A stretch of 64,000 bases of DNA from Ruegeria sp. THAF57 (GCF_903914075.1 NZ_CAIWNQ010000008.1:146696-210695), one strand, 5' to 3'; positions 27,224 to 37,071 are shown, counted from the first letter of the stretch. Program-made: numbers and translations. The notes: a model not told the origin generated them from the sequence alone.

Positions 27224-28213
27224 TCAGTTGTCAGAAACGGGTCGGTCGTCGTTCACGTTGACGCGGAAAAGCCCGTCCATAATCTCGGCCTGTCGCGCGT
27301 TGACCGCTTCGACCACGTCGGCGGGCACCAGTTCTTCATCCAGAACCATGGAACCGCCGCCATATCCCATAAAGCTGTACTGGCCGTAATCCGCAGCCTC
27401 GAACGAGCCGCTGGCGACATTGGTAATGGCCTTGTCGATGGTAGGCTCCATGTGCCACAGGGCCGACGCCATGATCGTACCGGGATAATCACCCGACGTG
27501 TCGATCACGTTACCAACGGCTTTGACGCCACGCTCTACCGCAGCATCCGACACACCAAAGCGTTCGGCATACATGATGTCCGCGCCTGCATCCATCATCG
27601 CAATCGCGCTTTCTTTGGCCTTGGGCGGGTCATACCAGCTGTCGATAAAGGTCACGAGGAATTTGACATCCGGGTTCACCTCGCGCGCGCCATCCATGAA
27701 GGCGTTCATCAGGCGGTTCACCTCGGGGATGGCATATCCGCCGACCATACCAATAACGTTCGATTCCGTGGCCGCACCAGCAACCATACCGGTCAGGTAG
27801 GACGGCTCGTGAATCCAGTTGTCAAAGACCGAAAAGTTCGGACCAACAGGCCCAAAGGACGAACCCATCAAAAAGGCCGTGTCCGGATAATCCTTGGCCA
27901 CCTTGCGCGCGGCGCGCTCCAGCCCGAACACCTCACCCACGATCAGTTGCGAGCCCTGTTCGGCATATTCACGCATCACGCGCTCATAGTCGGTGTTGGC
28001 CACATTCTCGGAAAAGACGTATTCGATATCGCCCCTTTCAGCCGCCGCGTTAAGCGCCTTGTGGATACGGCTGATCCATTGCTGTTCCACGGGCAGCGTA
28101 TAGATCGCTGCAACCTTGACCGTTTCAGCCGCAGCCACGCCGACAGAGTATATCGTTGACGCCGCCGCAACAGCGGCAAGCAACAGTCTTCTTGTCATGT
28201 TATTTTTGGCCAT
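27224..28213 (-). CDS. BMP-family ABC transporter substrate-binding protein (nucleoside/nucleobase-like ligand)
   Basis: 329 residues from the ATG at 28211-28213, 4 bases after AGGAGAG; a GTG one codon earlier is less likely. An N-terminal Sec signal peptide (TRRLLLAAVAAASTIYSVGVAAAE) is followed by a BMP/Med-type fold: VAAIYTLPVEQQW, NTDYERVMREYAEQG, FLMGSSFGPVGPN, NVIGMVGGYAIPEVNRLMNAF and ADIMYAERFGVSD. Family members bind nucleosides or related compounds in the periplasm. With a cytosine-deaminase-like enzyme at the end of the operon, a pyrimidine or purine-like base is a reasonable ligand. It is the first gene of the five-gene unit. Confidence 0.9.
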   Translation of the reverse strand: MAKNNMTRRLLLAAVAAASTIYSVGVAAAETVKVAAIYTLPVEQQWISRIHKALNAAAERGDIEYVFSENVANTDYERVMREYAEQGSQLIVGEVFGLERAARKVAKDYPDTAFLMGSSFGPVGPNFSVFDNWIHEPSYLTGMVAGAATESNVIGMVGGYAIPEVNRLMNAFMDGAREVNPDVKFLVTFIDSWYDPPKAKESAIAMMDAGADIMYAERFGVSDAAVERGVKAVGNVIDTSGDYPGTIMASALWHMEPTIDKAITNVASGSFEAADYGQYSFMGYGGGSMVLDEELVPADVVEAVNARQAEIMDGLFRVNVNDDRPVSDN

Positions 28214-28326
28214 CACACTCTCCTGTTTTCAGGGATGGCAGCATTTTTTTACTTTTCAGTCAAATTTTTTCCGATCAACAGCGGTGTATGAAACAGCCGG
28301 ATGAGCAATTTTTGGGCACTGAAATC

Positions 28327-28360
28327 GGGGCGTTTGTTTTGGGCAAAACCAACGCGCCCC
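28327..28360 (-). terminator. Hairpin at the end of the 14-gene catabolic operon
   Basis: Downstream of the KDG kinase stop, GGGGCG pairs with CGCCCC and GTTTT with AAAAC, with a small internal loop and a GGGC apical loop. No strong T-run follows, so it may act with Rho. It also lies upstream of the BMP operon promoter. Confidence 0.5.
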
Positions 28361-28404
28361 GGACCTGATCTAGGCCGCTCGGGTGGCCCGATCCAGTACA
28401 TTGG

Positions 28405-29337
28405 TCAGTTTTCAAAACGAGGCATCGCGGCCTTGGGAATGCGCGCGCCATAGTGCCGAATAACTTCACCTGACAGCTTTTGACCCCACGCGATTGCAGC
28501 CGCCTGAGGCTGCCCGCTCAAGCGTGCCGACAGATAACCCGCATTGAACGCATCGCCAGCCCCGGAAGTGTCACGAATTCCTTCGACCTTGGGGGTCTCA
28601 GTCGTCGTTATCTGACCTTCCGCCAGCGCGATCATGGGGGCCGGGCCGTTCTTGACGACAATTTCCGAAATACCTGCCGCCCTCAGCCGTTCAACCGTAT
28701 GCGCCGGGGACGCTTCGCCCCATAGACCTTGTTCGTCATCAAAGCTGGGGAATGCGATGTCGGTGATCTGGTTGAATCTGGCGATCGTCTCACGTGTTTC
28801 TTCGGCAGACGTCCAAAGCCGCGGTCGTATGTTCGGATCGAAAGAAACCAAGGCGTTGGCCGAGCGTGCTTCGGCCAGCACATCCCATAAAACCGCGCGT
28901 GCTTGGGCCGATAGAATGGCCAGCGTAATCCCGGACAGATGGATCAGGCCCGCGCCCTTAACCACCTGCTGCAACCAATCGCGATCTTCTGCAAGCAACC
29001 GCGCCGCCGAAGTCTCGCGCCAGTATTGAAAACTACGTTCGACGCCATCCAACTCGATCATATACAAACCCATGGTTCGACCGGTGACCCGGCCTATACC
29101 ATCCGTTACCAGACCGTCCTCGTCCAACTGCTGAAGAAACGCGGACGAGACCGTGTCGGTTCCGACCTTCGTGACGAAGCCAATCGACGCCTTCTCGCCA
29201 AGCATATGCGCCATATGCCAGGCGGTGTTGAACGTATCCCCGGCAAAGCCGCGCTTGTATGTACCGTCGCCCAGATCGGCCATTTCGATCATGGCTTCAC
29301 CAATCGCGACGGCCTTGTTTGACGCGAAACTCAGCAA
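28405..29337 (-). CDS. kdgK: 2-dehydro-3-deoxygluconokinase (KDG kinase, PfkB family)
   Basis: 310 residues from a TTG at 29335-29337 that overlaps the upstream stop and follows GGGGAG; the frame is open further upstream, inside the previous gene. It aligns well with KdgK: GEAMIEM near the start, RGFAGDTFNTAWHMA, TGRTMGLYMIELDGVERSFQYWRE with an SAAR segment, and the PfkB signature DTSGAGDAFNAGYLS containing the catalytic Asp. It phosphorylates 2-keto-3-deoxygluconate to KDPG, which feeds the Entner-Doudoroff pathway. As last gene of a sugar-oxidation operon it suggests that the imported substrate ends as a 2-keto-3-deoxy sugar acid. Confidence 0.82.
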   Translation of the reverse strand: MLSFASNKAVAIGEAMIEMADLGDGTYKRGFAGDTFNTAWHMAHMLGEKASIGFVTKVGTDTVSSAFLQQLDEDGLVTDGIGRVTGRTMGLYMIELDGVERSFQYWRETSAARLLAEDRDWLQQVVKGAGLIHLSGITLAILSAQARAVLWDVLAEARSANALVSFDPNIRPRLWTSAEETRETIARFNQITDIAFPSFDDEQGLWGEASPAHTVERLRAAGISEIVVKNGPAPMIALAEGQITTTETPKVEGIRDTSGAGDAFNAGYLSARLSGQPQAAAIAWGQKLSGEVIRHYGARIPKAAMPRFEN

Positions 29338-31415
29338 GGCACCGTCTCCCCATCGTTTTGATCGTAGATGGCCCCGGTTAACCACGCGGGCCAGTCACGT
29401 TCGAAAAAGGTGCGGGCGTCTTGATCAAACCTGCGTATTTTTCGGTGCGTCACGACCATATCCTCGCCGTCCATATGAACGAGAAGTTGTTCGCTTTTGT
29501 CTGCGTCTCGTTCGGATCGAAACCTTACCTCCGGTATCGGACCATGCGCCGCTTGGGGTAGAGCATCCCCGTTTGGATCGCAGATTGCACGCGCCCCACG
29601 GCTGCCGCCGCCCTTGGCAATATAGTGATCCAGCGCCGCCAGCACCGCCTCTGAGGCCAGCGCCATTTGCTGCCATTGCAACACGCGCCCGACCTCGCCG
29701 CTGCGCTTAAACGAGATCCCGTTGCGCCGGATTTGCGCGTTCAGGTCGCTGGCTGCCTTGTGCGCGGCCGATACGTCCTTGGGCGTGCACAGGATGCCGG
29801 CGTGATCGCTCATGCGGGCCTGAACTTCGGAACGAATATCGGCAGCGTCGCGGGAGCTGTTGGTATTCAGAGTTGCCTCAATCCGGGTCAACGCGCGTTC
29901 TGCCAAGGTTGTGGCGTCCAGTTTCGACGCCTCATGCGCCATCCGGCTGGCCGCGATATGTTCCGCGACACGGGTGCCAAAAACCTGTCCGGCGTTCAAA
30001 GCCGATCCACCGGGGCGCGTGACGCCGTGGGTGCCTGCGGCCTCTCCCACCGCATAGATCCCGGCGACGTTGGTGCGGCCCCAGATATCCACGGCAATGC
30101 CGCCGTTCATATGCTGGTTGTTCACCGCGAATTCCAGCGGGTCGGTGGTGATGTCCACCTTGTAGCGCTTATACAGCTCGATCGAGAGCGGGTTCATATG
30201 GCGCAGTCGGTCGATTGGCTGATCGTGAACGGCCCCGGCATGTCGCAGGTAGCTGCGCACATCGTCATCCAAACGGTCCAGACTGAACGGCTGATCACCC
30301 GGCACAGGCAGAAGGTTGCGGTTGAAATCCATGAACACCCGCCGACCCTTTTGGTTTTCCCGCACGATCGCCAGATCGACAAGGCTGGACTGAAAATCCA
30401 GCATCCGCGTGGCGTGGAACGGCCATTGATAGCCCTTGCGGAAGATGTTCGAGGCCATCTCTTGCGTGGTGCGATAGTAGTCAGCCAGAAAGTGATGCTC
30501 GGCCCCGCTGTCATCCACCGAATAGATATGCGGGATCACTTGCACATAGGTGCCCGACAGGTTCCAGGGAAACCCCTCGCGCCGCGTACCGATGCCGAAC
30601 TGACTTTCGGTGATGTTGACCAGTTCCAGACCGGCCTCAAGCGCAAGCCCCAAAGTGCCGAAACAGCCATTGGGGAATACGCTGTCGCGGTACAGCTCTC
30701 CGGGCCCTCCGGCCGCGAAGACCAGTGCATTGCAGGTGAACAGCATCAGACCATAGGGGTTTGCGTCAGAACTGGCCTTGGGGCGGATCGCCAACAGGCC
30801 AACCACGCGGTCATCTTGGGTCAGAACGTTTACGGCCGTCGTATGGTTAAAGAAGGGGATATCCAGCCGGATCGCCTCTGACGCCAGCACCTGCACCATC
30901 AATCGCGAGGTGCGGGGGCCGCAGCTTGTGGCACGCCCGACCTCGTCATGATCCGTCTGGTAACGCAACGTACCGCCCAGCGCATCCTGCGGCAGGGGCA
31001 GCCCAAGATATTGCAGGGATGCCATCGCGCGGATCGAGCCGACGGCTTCGATATAAGCCGTGTCCTCGTCCATTGCCCCGCCTGCCCCAATCGACGCCGC
31101 CATATCCTGAAAGTCATCGCCATGATCTTTCGTATTTGCCGTGTGCAGAGTCTGCTTGTCAGAACCAGAACAGGCCGAGGTCCCGCCCCACGCGCTTTGG
31201 CTAATGATGGTCACGTCCACGTCGCGCCTTTTCATCTCGACGGCTGCGCGCAACCCGGCGGCTCCGCTGCCGATCACAAGACCTCCGCAGGCGTGGACCG
31301 GAATGTCATACCCGCCGATCTGGACTGTGTTCGACAATTCCGGTTCCGGCCGCAGGCGCGGCATGGCCACATCGGTCAGCGCATCTAGAATATCCTGAGG
31401 GACAGTGGTGCTCAT
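29331..31415 (-). CDS. FAD-dependent oxidoreductase, succinate dehydrogenase/fumarate reductase flavoprotein family
   Basis: 694 residues with an N-terminal dinucleotide-binding motif GLVIGSGAAGLRAAVEM (~45-61), TIISQSAWGGTSACSGS nearby, a capping domain, and the FAD-binding region TRPGGSALNAGQVFGTRVAEH. The helical C-terminal domain of the family follows. It should be a soluble flavoenzyme oxidising or reducing a small acid; the substrate is unknown. The stop codon overlaps the KdgK start and it follows the Gfo/Idh/MocA dehydrogenase by 22 bases, so it shares their operon. An L-aspartate-oxidase-like activity is an alternative, but the sugar-catabolism context argues against it. Confidence 0.8.
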   Translation of the reverse strand: MSTTVPQDILDALTDVAMPRLRPEPELSNTVQIGGYDIPVHACGGLVIGSGAAGLRAAVEMKRRDVDVTIISQSAWGGTSACSGSDKQTLHTANTKDHGDDFQDMAASIGAGGAMDEDTAYIEAVGSIRAMASLQYLGLPLPQDALGGTLRYQTDHDEVGRATSCGPRTSRLMVQVLASEAIRLDIPFFNHTTAVNVLTQDDRVVGLLAIRPKASSDANPYGLMLFTCNALVFAAGGPGELYRDSVFPNGCFGTLGLALEAGLELVNITESQFGIGTRREGFPWNLSGTYVQVIPHIYSVDDSGAEHHFLADYYRTTQEMASNIFRKGYQWPFHATRMLDFQSSLVDLAIVRENQKGRRVFMDFNRNLLPVPGDQPFSLDRLDDDVRSYLRHAGAVHDQPIDRLRHMNPLSIELYKRYKVDITTDPLEFAVNNQHMNGGIAVDIWGRTNVAGIYAVGEAAGTHGVTRPGGSALNAGQVFGTRVAEHIAASRMAHEASKLDATTLAERALTRIEATLNTNSSRDAADIRSEVQARMSDHAGILCTPKDVSAAHKAASDLNAQIRRNGISFKRSGEVGRVLQWQQMALASEAVLAALDHYIAKGGGSRGARAICDPNGDALPQAAHGPIPEVRFRSERDADKSEQLLVHMDGEDMVVTHRKIRRFDQDARTFFERDWPAWLTGAIYDQNDGETVPC

Positions 31416-31437
31416 GAAGATCGGTCCTTATGGCGTA

Positions 31438-32601
31438 TCAGTCGATATCGACCCAGCGCTTCAGGCGCGATGATGACATGCAGGCGTCGACGATTTGGCA
31501 AATGCGATGACCCGCATCGAAAGTGGGCCACATCGGTTCGCCTGTGGTGATGGATTTAATGACTTCGGCGGCTTCGATGATTTTGCTTTCGTTATAGCCC
31601 AGCCCAAAATTGGGCAGCGGCAGAAACGCGCCATAAGTGTCGTGCTCGGGACCAACATCAATCTCGCGATAGCCGCGCCGACCGGTCGGATCATCATTAG
31701 TGTAGAATCTCAGACGGCTCAGTTCGTCATAATTGTAAGCCAGACTGCCCTTGGTGCCGTAAACCTCATAGCTTTGCATGAATTTGCGGCCCGTTGCGGT
31801 GCGGCTGAAATCGACCATGCCGCGGGCTCCGTTGGCGAAATGGCACAGGACATTCGCGCCGTCCGGGTTGGTGATGGGCTTCCATTCTTCATTCCCGGTC
31901 AGTTCGGGAACTTCACCAAGGCCGAGACCTTCCACCACCGGGCGTTTGTCGGTCACGACATAAGTGTCCGCGATCAAGGTTGTTACCGGCCCGACCAGAA
32001 AATCCATGAAGCTGAAGACATGAGAGCCCGTGTCCCCAACAATCCCGGTGGGCGCAAGTTCCCCGTCGGCGCGCCACATATAAGGCGTCTGCGGATTGCC
32101 GTACATGTCGACATGCTGACAGCCCTTGAACAGGGTAATCTCTCCGATCTCGCCCGCCTCGATAATCTCTTTCGCGCGGTCATGCACCGGGTTGCGGGGA
32201 AAGGCGTGGCCAACGCGGGTGATCACGCCCTTTTCCCGCGCGATCTGGGCCAACTCCAGCGCTTCGGCCGCGGTGTCGGCAAGGGGCTTTTCACAAAACA
32301 CGTGCTTGCCCGCCAAGAGCGCAGCCTTGGCCACCTCGTAATGTAGATTGTCAGGCAGGCAGATGTCGATCAGGTCGATCTCAGGGTCGGCCACGGCCTC
32401 TTGCCAAGTCTTCAGAATCTTGGCGTCAGGGGCGCGAAACGCAAGCTCTTGCCCGGCGTTGGGATTCGAGGACACCAGCGCCGTAACACGGGCCGTACCA
32501 AAGCTATTGCCAAAGAAATGCGGGAAGGTCTGGAACGCCATCGTATGAACGCGGCCCATCCAGCCCGATGCACCCAGAACAGCAACTCTTACCTCAGACA
32601 T
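31438..32601 (-). CDS. Gfo/Idh/MocA family NAD(P)-dependent sugar dehydrogenase
   Basis: 387 residues from the ATG at 32599-32601, preceded by GGAGAA. It has an N-terminal Rossmann fold (VAVLGASGWMGRVH) and the conserved CEKPLADTAAEALEL (Lys-Pro motif, ~95-108), then the alpha/beta catalytic domain with GDTGSHVFSFMDF, where the His is probably catalytic. Such enzymes oxidise or reduce cyclitols, hexoses or keto-sugars. It lies 35 bases after the LacI repressor gene and is part of the catabolic operon, likely acting on an intermediate made by the GMC oxidoreductases. Confidence 0.88.
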   Translation of the reverse strand: MSEVRVAVLGASGWMGRVHTMAFQTFPHFFGNSFGTARVTALVSSNPNAGQELAFRAPDAKILKTWQEAVADPEIDLIDICLPDNLHYEVAKAALLAGKHVFCEKPLADTAAEALELAQIAREKGVITRVGHAFPRNPVHDRAKEIIEAGEIGEITLFKGCQHVDMYGNPQTPYMWRADGELAPTGIVGDTGSHVFSFMDFLVGPVTTLIADTYVVTDKRPVVEGLGLGEVPELTGNEEWKPITNPDGANVLCHFANGARGMVDFSRTATGRKFMQSYEVYGTKGSLAYNYDELSRLRFYTNDDPTGRRGYREIDVGPEHDTYGAFLPLPNFGLGYNESKIIEAAEVIKSITTGEPMWPTFDAGHRICQIVDACMSSSRLKRWVDID

Positions 32602-32636
32602 GATCTTCTCCTTTTTCTTCAGCAAGTCTCGCCTGA

Positions 32637-33641
32637 CTAAAGATCGCTTGAGGCGCGCGCGATCAGGCGCACCGGGCTGCGATTCAGGCTGCTGGGTTTC
32701 GTTCCGTTCTTGACCCAATTCAGGATCTGTTCCGCCGTGGACTTGGCAAAGTCGGGAATGTCACAGCAAACTGACGACAAGGGGGGGTGGCTGTCCCTGC
32801 TGTCTTCGATATCGTCAAACCCAACCACACGCAGATCGGTGCCAATTTCGACCCCCAACTGGTGCGACGCAGACATAACGCCCAAAGCCACCAGATCGTT
32901 GAAACAGATCGCGGCATCCACATCCGGATGGTCGCGCCGCAACTGACCCGCAATGGACTTCCCGAAAGAGCGTGTGGCCTCGCCGGTCAGAACCAAGGGC
33001 GGCAAACCCTTTTCGTTTAGAATTTCCAGATAGCCGCTCATGCGTTCCTGCGTGACAGGACGCCCTTCCAAACCACCCAGAAAGGCGATGCGTTTGCACC
33101 CTTTCTCTAACAGATGTTCCGTCGCCATACGGCTGCCAAGATGATAATCCGGCGCGAAAAACGGCAGGCTTTGCGCCTGCGCATCAAGGGTTCTGAACAC
33201 TTGCAACGTCGGTGTACCGGACGCAGCAAACAGGGCCAGCGTGTGTTCAACATCGCCATACGCCGGAGAGATCACAAACCCCGAAACCCCATGCTCGGTC
33301 AGGGTCGAGATCATGCTTTTTTGCAGTTCGGGGTCTTCGTCGGTGTTGGCCATGACCGTGGCAAAGCCGTTTCGCGCCAATTCCATCTGGAACAGGGCCG
33401 CAAACTCGGTGAAAAAGGGGTTGCGCAGATCATTGATCACCAATCCGATCAAACCGGATGACGATGATCGAAGCGTTGCGGCAGAACGGTTGTAGACATA
33501 GCCAATCTCAGCCATCGCCTTGCGGACGGCGTCGCGCGTTTCAGCCTTGACCGAGTCGCTGCCCTGCAAAACAAGGCTGACAGTCGACTTTGAAACGCCT
33601 GCCTGCTTTGCCACGTCTAAGATCGTTGGTCTCTGGCCCAT
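32637..33641 (-). CDS. LacI-family transcriptional repressor
   Basis: 334 residues. The N-terminal helix-turn-helix reads ILDVAKQAGVSKSTVSLVLQG (~6-26), with the hinge helix region RSAATLRSSSSGLIGLVI (~52-70), followed by a periplasmic-binding-protein-like effector domain. It lies inside the catabolic operon, between the Dabb protein and the Gfo/Idh/MocA dehydrogenase. Two near-palindromic sites with the LacI-type central CG lie at the operon promoter (45266-45277, 45286-45297), so it probably autoregulates the whole unit, released by a sugar or sugar-derived effector. Confidence 0.92.
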   Translation of the reverse strand: MGQRPTILDVAKQAGVSKSTVSLVLQGSDSVKAETRDAVRKAMAEIGYVYNRSAATLRSSSSGLIGLVINDLRNPFFTEFAALFQMELARNGFATVMANTDEDPELQKSMISTLTEHGVSGFVISPAYGDVEHTLALFAASGTPTLQVFRTLDAQAQSLPFFAPDYHLGSRMATEHLLEKGCKRIAFLGGLEGRPVTQERMSGYLEILNEKGLPPLVLTGEATRSFGKSIAGQLRRDHPDVDAAICFNDLVALGVMSASHQLGVEIGTDLRVVGFDDIEDSRDSHPPLSSVCCDIPDFAKSTAEQILNWVKNGTKPSSLNRSPVRLIARASSDL

Positions 33642-33680
33642 ATTCTATGTCGCCCTGTTCTGTTTACCCCGAATATTTGC

Positions 33681-33989
33681 CTACACGTTCAAATCCAGCA
33701 CCAGAATGCCGTCAATCCCTCCGACCGCGTTTTCAACAAGCTGACGGCCCAATGCCTTATGCTCGGAATTGTCGGTGTAATTTTGCAGCGCATCCCAGTC
33801 GTCAAAGTCGATGACAAAGCCGTGCATATAGCCCCGCTCAATCTGCTCGGGGCTTTCCGAGCGGCCACCTGTGAAATTCCGCGCGCCGCGCAATTTTTCG
33901 GTCACGGCGGCCAAACCGTCATAAATGCCCCGGATAGTGTCTTCCGGTACGTCGGGTTTGAATTTGGTCAGTACGATATGTCGGATCAT
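33681..33989 (-). CDS. Dabb (stress-responsive alpha/beta barrel) domain protein
   Basis: 102 residues starting MIRHIVLTKFKPDVPEDTI, typical of the Dabb dimeric ferredoxin-like fold. Further hallmarks are a central GRSESPEQIERGYMHGFVIDF and the ending ALGRQLVENAVGGIDGILVLDL. Small Dabb proteins often occur in sugar- or aromatic-degradation operons, where they may be isomerases, cyclases or accessory proteins; the precise role here is unknown. It overlaps the upstream GMC oxidoreductase by 4 bases. Confidence 0.85.
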   Translation of the reverse strand: MIRHIVLTKFKPDVPEDTIRGIYDGLAAVTEKLRGARNFTGGRSESPEQIERGYMHGFVIDFDDWDALQNYTDNSEHKALGRQLVENAVGGIDGILVLDLNV

Positions 33990-35578
33990 GTCGCGTATCC
34001 GTTATCCTGTTTGATCATGTCTGCCGCTTTTTCACCGATCATGATCGACGGCGCGTTGGTGTTGGACGAGTTCACCGTCGGCATCACCGAGGCATCGGCG
34101 ACCCGTAATCGCTCGATCCCGTTGAACCGCAGGCGCGGGTCCAGGACCGCCTGATCGTCGCTCCCCATGCGGCAGGTTCCGGCACAATGGTGCGAGGTTT
34201 TGGAGTGGACGCAGATGAAGTTGAAATAATCTTCGTCGGTACGCACATCCGGCCCCGGCAAACGCTCGGCCAAAACATAGGGTTTCAGCGCGTCCTGCGC
34301 CAAAATCTGCTGCACCAGCTTCAGGCCACGAATGGACATCTCGCGGTCATAGGGGTCCGACAGGTAATTGGGGTCGATCAAGGGGATATCTGCCGGGTTG
34401 TCGCTGCGCAGCCGGACCGAACCTCGGGACCGTGGCCGCAGATGGCACGCGTTCAGCGTCACACCGCCATTGGGCATCGCCTCGACTCCGGCCTCGATCC
34501 CCGTACCCAGACCCAGATGCATCTGAATATCGGGCGAACGGGCGTTTTCGTCCGCGTACCAGAACCCGCCAGTCTCAAACAGGCTCGAGGCGACAGGCCC
34601 TTTACGTGTAAGCAGATATTGCAGACCCGCCAGCGCCGACAGGTGCAGCTTGGCATAGCGGTCATAGGTGTGCGGGCCCGTGACTTCGCAGATCGCATAC
34701 AGGTCCAGATGATCTTGAAGGTTCGCGCCCACGTTGGGCTGGTCGAACACGACGTCGATCCCCAGCGCCCTTAACCCGTCCGCCGGGCCAATCCCCGACA
34801 GTTGCAGCAGGCGCGGCGAACCGATCGCGCCCGAGGACAGGATCACCTCTTGATCCGCGGTGATCTTGCTGCCATCGGCCATCTCGACCCCTGTGGCCCG
34901 ACCACCTTCGACGGTGATCCGGCGCACCTGTGCATTGGTCTGGATCGTCAGGTTGGACCGCGACCGCGCGGGCGCAAGAAACGCCATGGCCGAGGATGAT
35001 CGGCGCGCGTTGCGCTGGGTTAGCTGATAATAACCTGCCCCGTCCTGCCTTTCCCCGTTCACATCAGTGGTTTTAGGAATGCCCACCTGCCCAGCGGCCT
35101 CGATAAATGCATCACAGATCGGCAGCGGCGCGGCGGGCATCGAAACGCCCAACGGACCGCCCTGACCGTGAAATTCCCCGCCATAGGTATCGTTGTCTTC
35201 GGACTTCTTGAAATAGGGCAGAACGTCCTTGTAGCCCCACCCTTCGCACCCCATCTGACGCCATTCGTCATAATCCTGCGCCGCGCCCCGCGTATAGATC
35301 TGCGCATTGATGGCCGAGCCGCCGCCGATCACCTTGGCCTGAGTGTAGGTGAAAACCTTGTCCTGCATCGAGCGTTGCGGAACCGTGCTCCACCCCCAAG
35401 ACCCGATGCCTTTGGTCATCTTGGCAAACCCTGCAGGAAGGTGAAACAGGGGGTTGCGGTCGCCACCGCCGGCCTCAAGCAGCAGAACGCGCGCGTCGGG
35501 GTTTTCCGACAGGCGGGCGGCGATGGCTGATCCGGCCGAACCGCCTCCGATAACAATAAAGTCGTAACCAGCAGTCAT
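33986..35578 (-). CDS. GMC-family FAD-dependent alcohol/choline dehydrogenase-like oxidoreductase
   Basis: 530 residues from the ATG at 35576-35578, chosen because it begins MTAGYDFIVIGGGSAGSAIA, the family FAD-binding start, and overlaps the upstream stop by 4 bases. It has the GMC signature 1 (GGGSAINAQIYTRG) and signature 2 (ILSSGAIGSPRLLQLSGIG). The catalytic His is in SHHCAGTCRMG and the Asn in SSNTNAPSIMIGE. It resembles choline dehydrogenase and related short alcohol dehydrogenases; the sugar-import context favours a polyol or sugar substrate. It lacks a signal peptide, so it is cytoplasmic or membrane-peripheral. Confidence 0.87.
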   Translation of the reverse strand: MTAGYDFIVIGGGSAGSAIAARLSENPDARVLLLEAGGGDRNPLFHLPAGFAKMTKGIGSWGWSTVPQRSMQDKVFTYTQAKVIGGGSAINAQIYTRGAAQDYDEWRQMGCEGWGYKDVLPYFKKSEDNDTYGGEFHGQGGPLGVSMPAAPLPICDAFIEAAGQVGIPKTTDVNGERQDGAGYYQLTQRNARRSSSAMAFLAPARSRSNLTIQTNAQVRRITVEGGRATGVEMADGSKITADQEVILSSGAIGSPRLLQLSGIGPADGLRALGIDVVFDQPNVGANLQDHLDLYAICEVTGPHTYDRYAKLHLSALAGLQYLLTRKGPVASSLFETGGFWYADENARSPDIQMHLGLGTGIEAGVEAMPNGGVTLNACHLRPRSRGSVRLRSDNPADIPLIDPNYLSDPYDREMSIRGLKLVQQILAQDALKPYVLAERLPGPDVRTDEDYFNFICVHSKTSHHCAGTCRMGSDDQAVLDPRLRFNGIERLRVADASVMPTVNSSNTNAPSIMIGEKAADMIKQDNGYAT

Positions 35579-37071
35579 GCGGCCCATTCTCTTTCCTGGA
35601 TGTGGCGTCCGGCACGAAAGGCCAGCGCCGCGATGGTCAATGCGGGGTTCACAGCGGCCGAGGTCGGCAGGACCGAGGCGTCGACGATGAACAGGTTCGG
35701 GTGATCGTGGCTGCGGCAGAACGTGTCCACCACACTTGTGGCCGGGTCCGCGCCCATCCGTGCGGTGCCGCATTGATGCGACGGGGTGCGACGGTCAAAG
35801 GGCCTGGACAAAACAACGGGAAAACCGGCCTTACGAAGCTTGCGCTTCAGCACGCGCACCAGCTCCGAATGCGCGTCCCAGTTTGACCGCTGCCAGTCCA
35901 GCCTGATCTGCCCATCCTTCAGCGTCACGCGACTGTCGGGGTTGGGCAGGTCCTCGGACATGGCGTAGAAATCGAAACTGCGGTCCGCAATCAAGGTGGA
36001 AATCCAATCCGGCAAAGGCGTCGTCGCCGCAAGGATCGGGCCGGTGATCTTGCCCAGCATCTGGATATTACCCAGCGGTGCCCCGCCCTGACCGTTTGTC
36101 AGGTAATAATCATTCACCATCAGGGTTTTCTGATAGACCGACCTGTTGCGACGCAGCGGATGTAAGGCCAGCACGGCCGAGCAGTTGTGGTTCATAAAGT
36201 TCCGCCCCACCTGGTCCGAACGATTGGCCAGACCCGAAGGGCGCGAAGCATCCGCCGAAGCCAACAACAAAGATGCGGTCTGAACCGCGCCCGCCGCCAG
36301 CACCACAACCGACGCGGTCAGAGTTTCCTGCCCGCCATCCACCTCAACCACTACCCCGCTCACGCTACCATCCACTTCTGCAACAAGTCGCAGCGCACGG
36401 GCGTTGGTCTTCAGGGCCACGTTTTCATGTTTCAGCGCCTCGGCCAGTCCGCAGGTTTCGGCATCCATCTTGCCGCCGCACGTGTTGGGAAAAGCGTCCC
36501 ACGTTGTGTCGCCTCCGGCCAGCCATCTGTCCAGATCCAGACCCAGCGGGATGGTGGACGGCGACAGGCCAACGGACCGGAGCCGTACAAACAAATCCTG
36601 TATATCCGGCTCATGCGCCACCGGACCGAACGGGTAAGCGCCGGAATGCGGTGGCTCGGTCGGGTCTTGGCTGGGATCACCACGTACGCAATACAGGTCT
36701 TCGGCGGCCTGATAATCCGGTTCCAGATCATCATACGTGACCGGCCAGCCCGGTGTCGTACCGTCGCGGTGCCGCATTGGGGCAAAGTCTTCGGCCCGGT
36801 ACCGGATCAAGGCCGCGCCGTAGAATTTCGAATTGCCGCCGACAAAGTAATAGTTTCCGGGATTGAACGGCTGATCATGTCCGTCCAACCAGGTTTCATC
36901 AGGACGAAACACGCCATCACCAAAGATCGCTTTTGCATCCCGGTCCTGCGCAGACGGTTCTAACCTGTCGCCGCGCTCAAGGATCAGGATGCGGCGACCG
37001 GACGGGGCCAACGCAGCCGCAAGGGTCGCGCCGCCCATGCCGGACCCGATTATGAGGATGTCGGGTTGCAT
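35575..37071 (-). CDS. GMC-family oxidoreductase, sugar/glycoside dehydrogenase-like
   Basis: 498 residues from MQPDILIIGSGMGGATLAAAL with the FAD motif GSGMGGA (~8-14) and FAD-binding segment NYYFVGGNSKFYGAALIR. Its C-terminal region carries HQCGTARMG with the catalytic His and SAAVNPALTIAAL with the Asn. It is more like fructose or glucoside dehydrogenase large subunits than like the neighbouring choline-dehydrogenase-type enzyme. Its stop overlaps the next gene's start and its start abuts the ATPase stop, so it is translationally coupled to both. Natural electron acceptor and substrate are unknown. Confidence 0.85.
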   Translation of the reverse strand: MQPDILIIGSGMGGATLAAALAPSGRRILILERGDRLEPSAQDRDAKAIFGDGVFRPDETWLDGHDQPFNPGNYYFVGGNSKFYGAALIRYRAEDFAPMRHRDGTTPGWPVTYDDLEPDYQAAEDLYCVRGDPSQDPTEPPHSGAYPFGPVAHEPDIQDLFVRLRSVGLSPSTIPLGLDLDRWLAGGDTTWDAFPNTCGGKMDAETCGLAEALKHENVALKTNARALRLVAEVDGSVSGVVVEVDGGQETLTASVVVLAAGAVQTASLLLASADASRPSGLANRSDQVGRNFMNHNCSAVLALHPLRRNRSVYQKTLMVNDYYLTNGQGGAPLGNIQMLGKITGPILAATTPLPDWISTLIADRSFDFYAMSEDLPNPDSRVTLKDGQIRLDWQRSNWDAHSELVRVLKRKLRKAGFPVVLSRPFDRRTPSHQCGTARMGADPATSVVDTFCRSHDHPNLFIVDASVLPTSAAVNPALTIAALAFRAGRHIQEREWAA